Positions 1 to 7,728 of a DNA stretch of 33,134 nucleotides are shown piece after piece. The first letter of the stretch is position 1. The number at the start of each line of letters is the position of its first letter. The position numbers and the translations under genes are program-made. The stretch spans positions 1 to 33,134 of the forward strand of contig JANQFV010000049.1 in assembly GCA_028277645.1 (NCBI GenBank), read 5' to 3'. This DNA is from Phycisphaerae bacterium. Its GTDB lineage: Bacteria; Planctomycetota; Phycisphaerae; UBA1845; Fen-1342. Under the pieces are notes generated by a model, which did not search any database, had not been told where the DNA came from, and saw only the letters and a list, made by a program, of their open reading frames with translations.

Positions 1-446
1 CCACAGAAGAGCGGGCCGGCGGAATCGAGCATAACGCCTTCGGGCAGCGGGATGGCCCAGCCGTAATGGCAGCGAACCTTGTGGGCGAAGCCGCCGTGAC
101 GGCCGACGATGGTCTGCTCGTTGGCGCCGCAGAGGTTGTGATTGCCGGTCATGCACTGGTCGCAAGTATTGCAGGAACGGCTGAACCAGCCGAGTCCGAC
201 CGTCTGTCCGACGGTCAAATTCGGTACGCGTTCGCCGACGGCGCTTACGCGGCCGGCGGCCTCGTGTCCGGGGACGATCGGGTATTGCGTGTGGCCCCAG
301 TCGTTCTGGAGCATGGACAGGTCGGAATGGCAAATCCCGCAGTATTGCACGTCGATCTCGACGTCATCGGGTCCGAGCGGGCCGGGATCGTATTCGAATG
401 GTTCGAGCTTGCCCCCGGGCTTGTGAGCGGCGTAGGCCTGGATCAT
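1..446 (-). CDS. Zinc-dependent alcohol dehydrogenase, N-terminal part (cut by window edge)
   Basis: Medium-chain, zinc-binding NAD(P)-dependent alcohol/aldehyde reductase of the YahK/cinnamyl-alcohol-dehydrogenase type; cytosolic. Only the first 148 residues are in the window, so the Rossmann cofactor domain is missing. Visible motifs are CGICHSD at residues 36-42, with Cys39 the likely catalytic zinc ligand, GHE at 60-62 with His61 as a further ligand, and the four-cysteine structural zinc lobe Cys92, Cys95, Cys98 and Cys106. The ATG at 446 is preceded by AGGAGG six bases upstream, which fixes the start. The family call is secure; cofactor and substrate cannot be read from this fragment. 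It is followed on the other side of a 173-base gap by another leftward gene and appears to be a separate unit. Confidence 0.93.
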   Translation of the reverse strand, partial: MIQAYAAHKPGGKLEPFEYDPGPLGPDDVEIDVQYCGICHSDLSMLQNDWGHTQYPIVPGHEAAGRVSAVGERVPNLTVGQTVGLGWFSRSCNTCDQCMTGNHNLCGANEQTIVGRHGGFAHKVRCHYGWAIPLPEGVMLDSAGPLFC

Positions 447-551
447 GGTTGCCTCCTGGTGAATAGCTGCGCGCCCGACGTCGACCCGTTGCGATGGATC
501 AAACGCGCGTCGGCGGATTATAGCCGCGTATGGATTCGGACCAGATGAGGA

Positions 552-588
552 ACGAGCGTGTGCGGCAGTTACGGCGGCACACGCTCGT
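552..588 (-). terminator. Perfect 12-bp inverted repeat, probable terminator
   Basis: ACGAGCGTGTGC at 552-563 pairs perfectly with GCACACGCTCGT at 577-588 around a 13-base loop. It lies about 30 bases beyond the stop of the leftward thioredoxin/dockerin gene. There is no U-run on the leftward transcript, so it is either a weak intrinsic terminator or a 3'-end stabilising hairpin. The rest of the 447-619 gap shows nothing else. Confidence 0.5.
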
Positions 589-619
589 GGTTCGCTTCAG
601 AAGAAATCCTCGCGCCGGT

Positions 620-1576
620 CTACGGGCAGGCGATCGGTAGCGGGTTGGTCGTCAGCAGGTCGACGAAGGGGTTGATGTCCTCAAAGCCGACGGAGCCGTT
701 CTGGTCGACGTCGGCGGTGTCGCCGGTGCCGTCGCAGTAGGTGCCGCCCACCAGGGCGCCGACGAATCCGTTGATGTCGCCGAAGTCAACCTGGCCGTCG
801 CAGTTGGCGTCGCCGGGACAAACGGGCGGGGCGAACGGCGGGACATCCTTAGCGGCCTGGTAGACCTCGGCCGGATAGCCGGTCGCGGGCACCTGTGCCC
901 AGGCGATGAACTTGAGGTTGGCCGGGATGTACGAGGAGGAGACGGTCATCGGACGCGTCTCGGTGTGACATTCACCTTCGATCAGCGTGACGTCGCTGGT
1001 CGCGGTCGCGGCGCGGAAGGTGTTGCGATAGTACGTGGGGCTGGCGGGGACGTGATCCTCGACGACGACCGCGTAGAGGCGCACGTTCAGGCTACCGCCT
1101 GATTCGAGACAGGCTTCCAACGTGAGCTCGTAGTCGTATTCGCCGGTCTGAACGACTTCGAGGCTGAGATCGACCGGCGTGTAGACGCCCATGCGGGCTT
1201 GCAGTTTTGCGTTGTACGTGTTGATCGGCCAGGCGTCGAACAGCCCGTCGTACGCGAACCAGGGGATGCCGTCGGCGAGGCCTCCGTAGAAGCTCGCGCG
1301 GTTGTTGCCCCAGGTTGTTTCGTAGCCGTCGTTGATGTGGTACTGCACGCAGGCGAAACCGTCGGGGTAGTCGTCAATCATCTGCGTGACGACGGGGCCG
1401 GCCTGCTGGCAGGTTCCGCACCACGTCGCGCCAAAGTATTCACCCAGCATCACGTGATCGGCAGCGATGGCCGTCCTGGCGGAGGTTGAAAGACCAATGA
1501 CCAGTATGAGTGCGAGCAGTCCGACCGCCGGCAATCGCCGCCAACTGCTACAGTAGCATGTGTTTGCTCCCGTCAT
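620..1576 (-). CDS. Secreted Omp28-like thioredoxin-fold protein with dockerin-like C-terminal tail
   Basis: Predicted exported protein of 318 aa. Residues 1-39 form a signal peptide ending near AIAA. A thioredoxin-like domain follows, with the redox motif TWCGTC at 51-56; the flanking pattern (GEYFGATWCGTC, then YHINDGYETTWGN, then GIPWFAYDG) resembles Omp28-related thioredoxin proteins. Residues about 253-318 are a planctomycete dockerin-like module: two calcium-loop repeats, DANCDGQVDFGD and DVDQNGSVGFED, each followed by a DIN(G/P)FV helix, with two Cys pairs. The ATG at 1576 is preceded by AGGAGA and by the signal peptide; the frame stays open further upstream, but without a signal sequence at its start. 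Role inferred: extracellular redox or binding protein attached to a surface structure. No partner cohesin is visible here. Confidence 0.8.
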   Translation of the reverse strand: MTGANTCYCSSWRRLPAVGLLALILVIGLSTSARTAIAADHVMLGEYFGATWCGTCQQAGPVVTQMIDDYPDGFACVQYHINDGYETTWGNNRASFYGGLADGIPWFAYDGLFDAWPINTYNAKLQARMGVYTPVDLSLEVVQTGEYDYELTLEACLESGGSLNVRLYAVVVEDHVPASPTYYRNTFRAATATSDVTLIEGECHTETRPMTVSSSYIPANLKFIAWAQVPATGYPAEVYQAAKDVPPFAPPVCPGDANCDGQVDFGDINGFVGALVGGTYCDGTGDTADVDQNGSVGFEDINPFVDLLTTNPLPIACP

Positions 1577-1761
1577 TGCTGCGTCTCCTGTTCTCAAAGT
1601 GACAAGCGCGGGCTGTTTCAGGTCCGAAACCGAACAGCTCGCACACTGATTCTTGGGAGGTCGTCCTCCCAGCGCAGGCGCCATTCTAAGCGGTCAACCG
1701 GGCCGGAATCCACAAAAAGCTGTAGTTATTTGAAAATCCATCGATCGATTAGGCGAAAGAC

Positions 1762-1787
1762 GTCGGCCGCGGGGGGCCGACGCTACG
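1762..1787. repeat. Dispersed hairpin repeat, copy 1
   Basis: GTCGGCC (1762-1768), a six-base loop GCGGGG, then GGCCGAC (1775-1781), followed by GCTACG. It lies in the gap between the thioredoxin/dockerin gene and the sigma-54 activator. Related copies lie at 3953, 10761 and 23356. The same gap (1577-1813) also holds a small GTTTC-N6-GAAAC inverted repeat at 1615-1630, whose role is unclear. Confidence 0.6.
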
Positions 1788-1813
1788 CGCTGATGTCGGG
1801 CGCGGAGTCGACG

Positions 1814-3193
1814 CTACGGGTGGGGCTCGGTGAGGCCGTACTCCGTGATGCGTTTGTAGAGGGTGGTGCGGCTGACGCCGAGGCGCCGGGCGGCTTTGGA
1901 GATGTTCCAGCCGGTCTCGGTGAGTTCTTTGGAGACGGATTCACGGGACAGGCGTTCGCGTTTGCTCGGCCCAGGGGTACCAGCCGCGTGTGGGTGCAGG
2001 GCAATCGCCGTAACTTGCTCGGTGATTTCCGGGGGCAGGTGCGTGCGCCCGATGGCTCCCTGGCGAGCCTTTACGAATGCGTACTCGATGGCGTTTTCCA
2101 GTTCGCGCACGTTGCCCGGCCAAGTGTGGTCGACCAGAAGCGTGGACGCTTTGGCGTCGAGACCATCGATCTGCCAGCCGGTAGTGCTACGGAAGTGCTC
2201 GATGAAATGCTGGGCCAGCAGCAGGATGTCGGCCCGTCGGGCGCGCAGCGGTGGCAGTTGGATTGGAACGACGCGCAGGCGGTAGAGCAGATCCTGTCGA
2301 AAGCTGCCGCGTTGCACCAGTTCGGCCAGCGGGTGGTTGGTGGCGGATATTACGCGGATGTCAACCGGCGTGCTGGTCTCAGCGCCGACGCGCTCGATGG
2401 TGCGCTCCTGGAGCACGCGCAGGAGCTTTACCTGGATTGCATGTGAGACGTCGCCGATCTCGTCGAGGAAGATCGTGCCGCCGGCAGCGGCTTCGAAGCG
2501 GCCGATCTTGTCGCGGGTGGCGCCGGTGAACGCGCCTTTGACGTGACCGAACAATTCGCTTTCGAGTAGTGACTCCGGCAATGCCGAGCAGTTGATCGCA
2601 ACAAACGGGCCGGCGGCGCGCGGGCTGAGGTGGTGGATCGCGCGCGCTACAAGCTCCTTGCCCGTGCCGGTCTCGCCTTCGATCAGGACGGTCGCGTCGG
2701 CGTCGGCGACCTGCTCGACGAGGGTGAAGACCTCGCGCATCGCCTTGCTCTTGCCAATGACATTGTGCAGGCGGTAGCGCTGTTGTAGGTCACGGCGGAG
2801 CTGCACGAGCTCGGAGACGTCGCGGAAGAGGATCAGGCCGCCATGGGCGCTGCCGGCATCGTCGCGCAGGATGCGCGTTCGCACGTCCAGCACCTTTTGT
2901 TGTCCGGAGCGCGTGTGAACGTCGGCCTCGAGATGCTGGATTGGTTTGCGGTCGGCGATCGATTGGCGCACGACGGAGCCCTGCGCGCAGACCTCCTCGC
3001 CCATGAGATAGAGGCAGCCGCGCTCAAGCGCGTCGGAGCGATCGACCTCCAGAATCTCGCAGGCGGCGCGATTGATGCCGACGACGTTACCGGCGTCGCT
3101 GAGCGTGACGACGCCTTCGTCGAGGCTGTCGAGGATGGCCTGGAAGGCGCGGTCGTGCGGGATGCCGTCGATGAGGTATTTCTGTCCGGCCAT
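1814..3193 (-). CDS. Sigma-54-dependent transcriptional activator, PAS-AAA+-Fis
   Basis: Bacterial enhancer-binding protein, 459 aa, that would activate RpoN-dependent promoters by ATP hydrolysis. An N-terminal PAS sensor (about 14-128) holds Cys45, Cys60 and Cys69. The AAA+ domain (about 145-375) has Walker A GETGTGKE at 173-180, the sigma-54 contact loop GAFTGA at 220-225, Walker B FLDEIGD at 242-248 and TWPGNVREL at 357-365. The Fis-type helix-turn-helix is at about 420-455. There is no receiver domain, so it is not a classical response regulator. The ATG at 3193 was chosen because the PAS domain begins just after it and upstream sequence is operator-like; its ribosome site is weak (GGA). 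It is divergent from a DUF302 gene. Two 14-bp palindromes lie just upstream of the start, suggesting autoregulation. Confidence 0.93.
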   Translation of the reverse strand: MAGQKYLIDGIPHDRAFQAILDSLDEGVVTLSDAGNVVGINRAACEILEVDRSDALERGCLYLMGEEVCAQGSVVRQSIADRKPIQHLEADVHTRSGQQKVLDVRTRILRDDAGSAHGGLILFRDVSELVQLRRDLQQRYRLHNVIGKSKAMREVFTLVEQVADADATVLIEGETGTGKELVARAIHHLSPRAAGPFVAINCSALPESLLESELFGHVKGAFTGATRDKIGRFEAAAGGTIFLDEIGDVSHAIQVKLLRVLQERTIERVGAETSTPVDIRVISATNHPLAELVQRGSFRQDLLYRLRVVPIQLPPLRARRADILLLAQHFIEHFRSTTGWQIDGLDAKASTLLVDHTWPGNVRELENAIEYAFVKARQGAIGRTHLPPEITEQVTAIALHPHAAGTPGPSKRERLSRESVSKELTETGWNISKAARRLGVSRTTLYKRITEYGLTEPHP

Positions 3194-3206
3194 GAGTCGT
3201 TCCGAC

Positions 3207-3220
3207 TGTTCAGGTGGACA
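3207..3220. promoter_or_regulatory. Palindromic operator/UAS, proximal copy
   Basis: TGTTCAGGTGGACA, half-sites TGTTCA and TGGACA with a 2-base spacer. It begins 14 bases upstream of the activator ATG, so a protein bound here would block the gene's own expression. It is followed directly by ATTG; the same ten bases TGGACAATTG recur in inverted form at 9743-9752. Confidence 0.6.
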
Positions 3221-3251
3221 ATTGCAACTAACACCCAATTGTACACATAAG

Positions 3252-3265
3252 TGTTCATCTGAACA
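3252..3265. promoter_or_regulatory. Palindromic operator/UAS, distal copy
   Basis: TGTTCATCTGAACA, perfect 6-bp arms around TC, centred 45 bp from the proximal copy. A further half-site-like TGTACA and a CAATTG lie between the two (3236-3245). Position suits an enhancer for the rightward DUF302 gene and an operator for the leftward activator gene. Confidence 0.6.
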
Positions 3266-3376
3266 GCCCTGAAAGCCGGCTCCCATGTGCGCGTTAGTCC
3301 CTCGCGGACGATTTATGATCACGTAAATATCTGCCATCAAATGCGTTATCAACATCAACCAGCTCGCGGCGACGTC

Positions 3377-3391
3377 TGGCACGCCGAGTGA
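3377..3391 (+). promoter_or_regulatory. Imperfect sigma-54-like promoter before DUF302 gene
   Basis: TGGCACGCCGAGTGA matches the -24 element perfectly (TGGCACG), but the -12 element reads GTGA instead of TTGC. If used, transcription would start near 3403, 44 bases before the DUF302 start, and the palindromes would sit about 145 and 190 bases upstream. The -12 mismatch keeps this tentative. Confidence 0.3.
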
Positions 3392-3446
3392 AACGGCCTA
3401 TCGCCATGAACGTGTCATTGGAAACCGCGTGCCAGGAGGTCGTTGG

Positions 3447-3935
3447 ATGAAATCGCAGGGCAGGGTCGTGGTCGGAGCCGGTGTTGGATTTGCGTGCGGG
3501 GTCGTCGCGACGGCGGTCGCGGTGGTGCTCGTGATGCCTGGGATGATGATCGTCACCGAGCCGAGCACGCTCGGATTCGACGAGACGGTCGAGGGCCTTC
3601 AAGCGGCGATCAAGGAGAACGGCTGGGCGTCGCCAGCGACGATCGACTTACAGAAGTCGATGGCGAAGCACGGCGTCGAGTTCCCGCGACGCGTGAAGGT
3701 AGTGCAGTTGTGCAAGCCCGAATATGCGAAGCGCGTTCTCACCAGCGACCGGTACGTGGCTGCGTTGATGCCTTGCGCGATTGCGGTTTGGGAGGATGAC
3801 GACGGCGGCGTGCAAATTTCGAAGATGAACACCAGGTTGATGGGGAAGCTGTTCGGCGGAACGATTGCGGAAGTGATGGGCGGGAGCGTTGCTGCTGATG
3901 AGGCGCGGATCATGGCGGGGGTTGTTGGTGGGTAA
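3447..3935 (+). CDS. DUF302 family membrane-anchored protein
   Basis: 162 aa. An N-terminal hydrophobic segment (about residues 6-32) acts as an anchor or uncleaved signal and is followed by a DUF302 domain. The diagnostic blocks are a 'GFDETVEGLQAAIKENGW' stretch, LCKPEYAKRVL and LMPCAIAVWEDDDGG, the last two each carrying a conserved Cys. The ATG at 3447 has AGGAGG seven bases upstream. DUF302 has no established biochemical function; the fold is small alpha/beta, and these proteins often occur with DUF2892 or rhodanese-type genes. The divergent sigma-54 activator and shared palindromes suggest it belongs to that activator's regulon. The 92-base gap before the MMPL exporter contains a hairpin repeat, so joint transcription is possible but not certain. 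Confidence 0.85.
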   Translation: MKSQGRVVVGAGVGFACGVVATAVAVVLVMPGMMIVTEPSTLGFDETVEGLQAAIKENGWASPATIDLQKSMAKHGVEFPRRVKVVQLCKPEYAKRVLTSDRYVAALMPCAIAVWEDDDGGVQISKMNTRLMGKLFGGTIAEVMGGSVAADEARIMAGVVGG

Positions 3936-3952
3936 TGTGCGTTGGCGAAGAC

Positions 3953-3978
3953 GGCCGACCGGGAGGTCGGCCGCTACG
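3953..3978. repeat. Dispersed hairpin repeat, copy 2
   Basis: GGCCGACC (3953-3960), loop GGGA, GGTCGGCC (3965-3972), then GCTACG. An 8-bp perfect stem between the DUF302 and MMPL genes; it could also act as an attenuating hairpin between them. Confidence 0.6.
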
Positions 3979-4027
3979 TAGCGCGGTAGGGTATGCGAGC
4001 TGCGAGGACTGACAGGATGAGGTGTTG

Positions 4028-6913
4028 ATGATGACGACTGGTGCAGCGATTGCGGACTGGTGTGCGCGCCACCACAAGACTGTGACGGCCATTATGCTAG
4101 GCATCACGGTGGTGGTCGGCGCGTTGGCCGCAGTGTCTTCGATATGGCCGGATGCGCTTCCGTTTCTGAAGCCTATCACGGTGGATACGGACCCGGAAAA
4201 CATGCTGTCGCACGACGAGCCCGTGCGCGTCTTCCATGACCAAATGAAGGCCGAGCTCGGGCTGCACGATATGGTCGTGGTGGGTGTCGTGAACGAGGTG
4301 CACCCCGACGGCGTGTTCAATCCGGAATCGCTACGGCAAGTCTACGAACTGACCGAGTTCGCGAAGACGCTGCAGTGGGAGATTGATGGCCAGACCGAAG
4401 GCGTGGTCGAAGTCGACCTGATTGCACCGTCCACCGTCGACAACATTGAGCAAGGCGGCGAACTGGGCGTGGTGAGCTTTGCGTGGCTGATGCCGGAGAC
4501 GCCGGAGACGCCTGAAGCCGCACGGGCGATTCGCGACAAAGCGGCGCAACTCCCCTTCCTCAACGGCACGCTGGTTTCGGAAGACGGTCGGGCGCTCGCG
4601 CTGTACCTGCCGCTGACGCGGAAGGACGTGAGTCATCGCGTTTATGTCGCGTTGCAGGAAAAGATCGCCGAGTTTGGCGGCGATAACGAGTATCACATCA
4701 CCGGACTGCCGGTCGCGGAAGACACGTTTGGCGTCGAGATGTTCATTCAGATGGCGATCTCTGCGCCGGCGGCGATGTTGGTCATCTTCCTGCTGATGCT
4801 GGTGTTCTTCCGCAAACTGGTGCTGGTTATCTCGCCGATGATCATCGCGATGGTGTCGGTGATCCTGACGATGGGGGCGCTGATCATCGCCGGCTTCCCA
4901 GTCCACATCATGAGCAGCATGATCCCGATCTTCATCATGCCGATCGCAGTGCTGGACGCGGTGCATATTCTCAGCGAGTTCTTCGACCGCTATCAGGCGA
5001 CGCGTGACCGGCACAAGACGATCGTACACGTCGTCGACGCACTGTTCATGCCGATGCTGTATACGTCGCTGACGTCGGCCGCGGGCTTCGCGTCGCTGGC
5101 GCTGACGCCGATTCCGCCGGTGCAGGTGTTCGGCGTGTTCGTGGCGGTGGGCATACTGTCGGCGTGGGCACTAACGATCCTGTTCATGCCGGCGTACGTG
5201 ATGTTCATCAAGCCGCAAACGCTGGAGAAGTTCGGCGCGGCGCAGCACGACGGCGAAGTGCACGAGGCGCCGGGGCTGATCGGGCGGCTGCTTAAGCGGT
5301 TAGGCCGACTTACGTACGTGCAGGCCAAGCCGATTCTGATGCTGTCGGTGATCGTGCTGATCATTGCGGGTTACGGCATCAGCCTGATCGTGATCAACGA
5401 CAACCCGGTGAAGTGGTTTACGCCGACGCATCCGATCCGTGTGGCGGATCGGGTGCTGAATGAGCACTTCGGCGGGACGTACATGGCGTATCTGGCGCTG
5501 ACGGCGCCTAAAGAGGAGTTTGACGCGGGGACGTTGGCCGCTGATTTCGAAGCGGCGGCGGCGGAGCGAGGCGCTGAGCTGAATGACGAACTGCCTGAGG
5601 CGCCGGCGATCTTTGCGGAACTTGCACAGATCGCGGCTGAATCTACGCAGGGCGTGAATTCGCGTGATGAGGCGTTTGAGCGGATTGCTGCTGCTGTCAA
5701 TGCGCGGCTCGACACGGCCACGGGCGATGCAGCTTACGTGTGGGACGAGGCGAGCCTGTTCGTCGATCAGCAACGGCAAGCCAACGAGGTGTTCAAGCGC
5801 CCTGACGTGCTGGCGTGGGTCGCCGATCTCCAGCGCGCGCTACAGGTAACGCGGATCGTCGGGAAGTCGAACTCGCTGTCGGACCTGGTGAAAACGGTCC
5901 ACCGCGAGTTGTTACTCGGTGACGAGAAGGAGTTTCGCATTCCCAACACGCGTGATGCGGTCGCGCAATGCCTGATTACTTACCAGAACAGCCATCGCGC
6001 GGATGATCTGTGGCACTTTGTGACGCCGGACTATCGCAAGTCGAGCATCTGGGTGCAACTCACCAGCGGCGACAACCGCGACATGAGCCACGTAGCAGAT
6101 GCCATTGATTTCTGGGTGGGACGAAACCCGCCGCCGGCGGGACTGCGGCACGAATGGTTCGGCCTAACGTACATCAACGTGGTATGGCAGCAGAAGATGG
6201 TCGCCGGCATGTTGCAGGCGTTTGCGGGCAGTTTTCTGGTGGTGTTTCTGCTGATGACGATTCTGTTCCGCTCGACGCTGTGGGGGCTGCTGAGCATGGT
6301 GCCGTTGACGGTGACGATCGTGGCGATCTATGGCGCGGTGGGACTGGTCGGTAAGGCGTATGACATGCCGGTGGCGGTGTTGTCATCGTTGTCACTCGGC
6401 CTGGCGGTGGATTTCGCGATTCACTTCCTGGCGCGCAGTCGGCGTTTCCAGACCGACCGTGGCTCGTGGAAGGACACGGCGCCGGCGGTGTTCGGTGAGC
6501 CGGCGCGGGCGATCGTGCGGAACATCGTCGTGATCGCGACCGGGTTTACCCCTCTGCTGCTCGCGCCGTTGGTGCCGTATCAGACCGTGGGCGTGCTGCT
6601 GGCGACGATTCTGCTCGTGTCGGGTGCAGCGACGCTGCTCATTCTGCCGGCGCTGATCCGTGTGCTGGAGAAATGGCTGTTCGCCGCCGAGCGACCCGCG
6701 GGTGTAACGTGCAGTTGTGTGACATGCCTGGTGGCTGCGGTGGCGGGGACGCTGCTGATCGCGATCAGCCTGCAGCAGTACTGGCAGCTGGGCTGGACGA
6801 CGATGACGATCATCAGCCTGGTCGCGATTCCGGTGTTTGCGGTGACCTGCGGCCTGCTGTCGCGGCGTGGGGCCTGCCGAGTCGAAACGCCCGAGATAGG
6901 AGAAACGGCATGA
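4028..6913 (+). CDS. MMPL/RND superfamily exporter
   Basis: Inner-membrane transporter of 961 aa with the duplicated RND plan. TM1 lies near residues 18-38, then a large periplasmic loop, five helices at about 242-392, a second-half first helix at about 430-457, a second periplasmic loop, and a helix block at about 727-882. Two extra helices follow (about 893-950). The conserved acidic positions of the fourth helices are present in each half: IAVLDAVHILSEF and GLAVDFAIHFLARSRR, the sites used for proton coupling in this superfamily. Start chosen at the ATG at 4028 with GAGG five bases before it; the next codon is also ATG. The stop overlaps the next ATG by four bases (ATGA). With the following LolA-like and outer-membrane genes it forms a probable envelope lipid or hydrophobic-compound export system; the substrate is unknown. 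Confidence 0.92.
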   Translation: MMTTGAAIADWCARHHKTVTAIMLGITVVVGALAAVSSIWPDALPFLKPITVDTDPENMLSHDEPVRVFHDQMKAELGLHDMVVVGVVNEVHPDGVFNPESLRQVYELTEFAKTLQWEIDGQTEGVVEVDLIAPSTVDNIEQGGELGVVSFAWLMPETPETPEAARAIRDKAAQLPFLNGTLVSEDGRALALYLPLTRKDVSHRVYVALQEKIAEFGGDNEYHITGLPVAEDTFGVEMFIQMAISAPAAMLVIFLLMLVFFRKLVLVISPMIIAMVSVILTMGALIIAGFPVHIMSSMIPIFIMPIAVLDAVHILSEFFDRYQATRDRHKTIVHVVDALFMPMLYTSLTSAAGFASLALTPIPPVQVFGVFVAVGILSAWALTILFMPAYVMFIKPQTLEKFGAAQHDGEVHEAPGLIGRLLKRLGRLTYVQAKPILMLSVIVLIIAGYGISLIVINDNPVKWFTPTHPIRVADRVLNEHFGGTYMAYLALTAPKEEFDAGTLAADFEAAAAERGAELNDELPEAPAIFAELAQIAAESTQGVNSRDEAFERIAAAVNARLDTATGDAAYVWDEASLFVDQQRQANEVFKRPDVLAWVADLQRALQVTRIVGKSNSLSDLVKTVHRELLLGDEKEFRIPNTRDAVAQCLITYQNSHRADDLWHFVTPDYRKSSIWVQLTSGDNRDMSHVADAIDFWVGRNPPPAGLRHEWFGLTYINVVWQQKMVAGMLQAFAGSFLVVFLLMTILFRSTLWGLLSMVPLTVTIVAIYGAVGLVGKAYDMPVAVLSSLSLGLAVDFAIHFLARSRRFQTDRGSWKDTAPAVFGEPARAIVRNIVVIATGFTPLLLAPLVPYQTVGVLLATILLVSGAATLLILPALIRVLEKWLFAAERPAGVTCSCVTCLVAAVAGTLLIAISLQQYWQLGWTTMTIISLVAIPVFAVTCGLLSRRGACRVETPEIGETA

Positions 6914-7728
6914 ATACGAAACTGAGCATTGCCCTTCTGGTCGGAGCGGTGTTTCTGGCGCAGCGTGTGGTCGCGGATGAGACGCCGTCGGTCGATGAGA
7001 TCGTGGCGAAGACCAATCGTGTGTCGTACTACCAGGGTGCCGACGGGCGCGCTCAGGTATCGATGAAGATCGTCGACGATCAGGGCCGCGAGCGGCAGCG
7101 TCAGATGACCATTCTCCGCCGGGATGTGCCCAAGGATGGCCAAGCCGGCGACGAGCACTGCGGTGATCAGCAGTTTTACGTCTATTTCCATCGTCCGGCG
7201 GACGTGAACAAGATGGCGTTTCTCGTACACAAGCACTTGGCGCGCGACGATGATCGCTGGCTCTATCTGCCGGCGCTCGATCTGGTAAAGCGGATCTCGG
7301 CGGCGGACAAGCGGACGAGCTTTGTCGGGTCGCACTTCTACTACGAGGACGTGTCGGGCCGACACATCGATGACGACACGCACGAGCTGGTCGAGACGAC
7401 CGACAACTACTACGTGCTGAAGAACACGCCGAAAGAGCCGAAGACGGTCGAGTTCGCGTACTTCAAGATGTGGATCCATCGCAAGACGTTCCTGGTTGTG
7501 AAGACGGAGTACTACGACGGGCAGGACAAGAAGTACCGCGCGTACGAGGCGAAGAAGGTCGACACGATTCAGGGCTTTCCGACCGTCACGCAGGCGCGGA
7601 TGACGGATCATCGGACCGGCGGCTTCACCGACTTGGAATACAAGGACGTGAAGTATGACGTTGGGTTGCCGGAAGAGATCTTTACCGAGCGGTATCTGCG
7701 GCGGGCGCCGCGGGAGTTTCTGCGATGA
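6910..7728 (+). CDS. Outer membrane lipoprotein-sorting (LolA-like) periplasmic protein
   Basis: 272 aa with a signal peptide over about residues 1-22 and a mature region beginning near DETPSVDEIV. The body has the LolA/LolB-like pattern of COG2834 proteins found next to MMPL exporters: a VSMKIVDDQG strand, DDRWLYLPALDLVKRI, then FVGSHFYYEDVSGR, and a C-terminal TDLEYKDVKYDVGLPEEIFT block. Such proteins are thought to bind lipid or another hydrophobic cargo in a half-barrel and ferry it across the periplasm. Start and stop both use ATGA overlaps, with the exporter before and the barrel protein after, which is strong evidence of translational coupling and a joint role. This is not the housekeeping LolA. 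Cargo unknown. Confidence 0.88.
   Translation: MNTKLSIALLVGAVFLAQRVVADETPSVDEIVAKTNRVSYYQGADGRAQVSMKIVDDQGRERQRQMTILRRDVPKDGQAGDEHCGDQQFYVYFHRPADVNKMAFLVHKHLARDDDRWLYLPALDLVKRISAADKRTSFVGSHFYYEDVSGRHIDDDTHELVETTDNYYVLKNTPKEPKTVEFAYFKMWIHRKTFLVVKTEYYDGQDKKYRAYEAKKVDTIQGFPTVTQARMTDHRTGGFTDLEYKDVKYDVGLPEEIFTERYLRRAPREFLR

Noticed and set aside
3417..3434. Sigma-54-like TGGAAACCGCGTGCC before the DUF302 gene
   Set aside because: GG and GC are nine bases apart, not ten, and it overlaps the ribosome site region.
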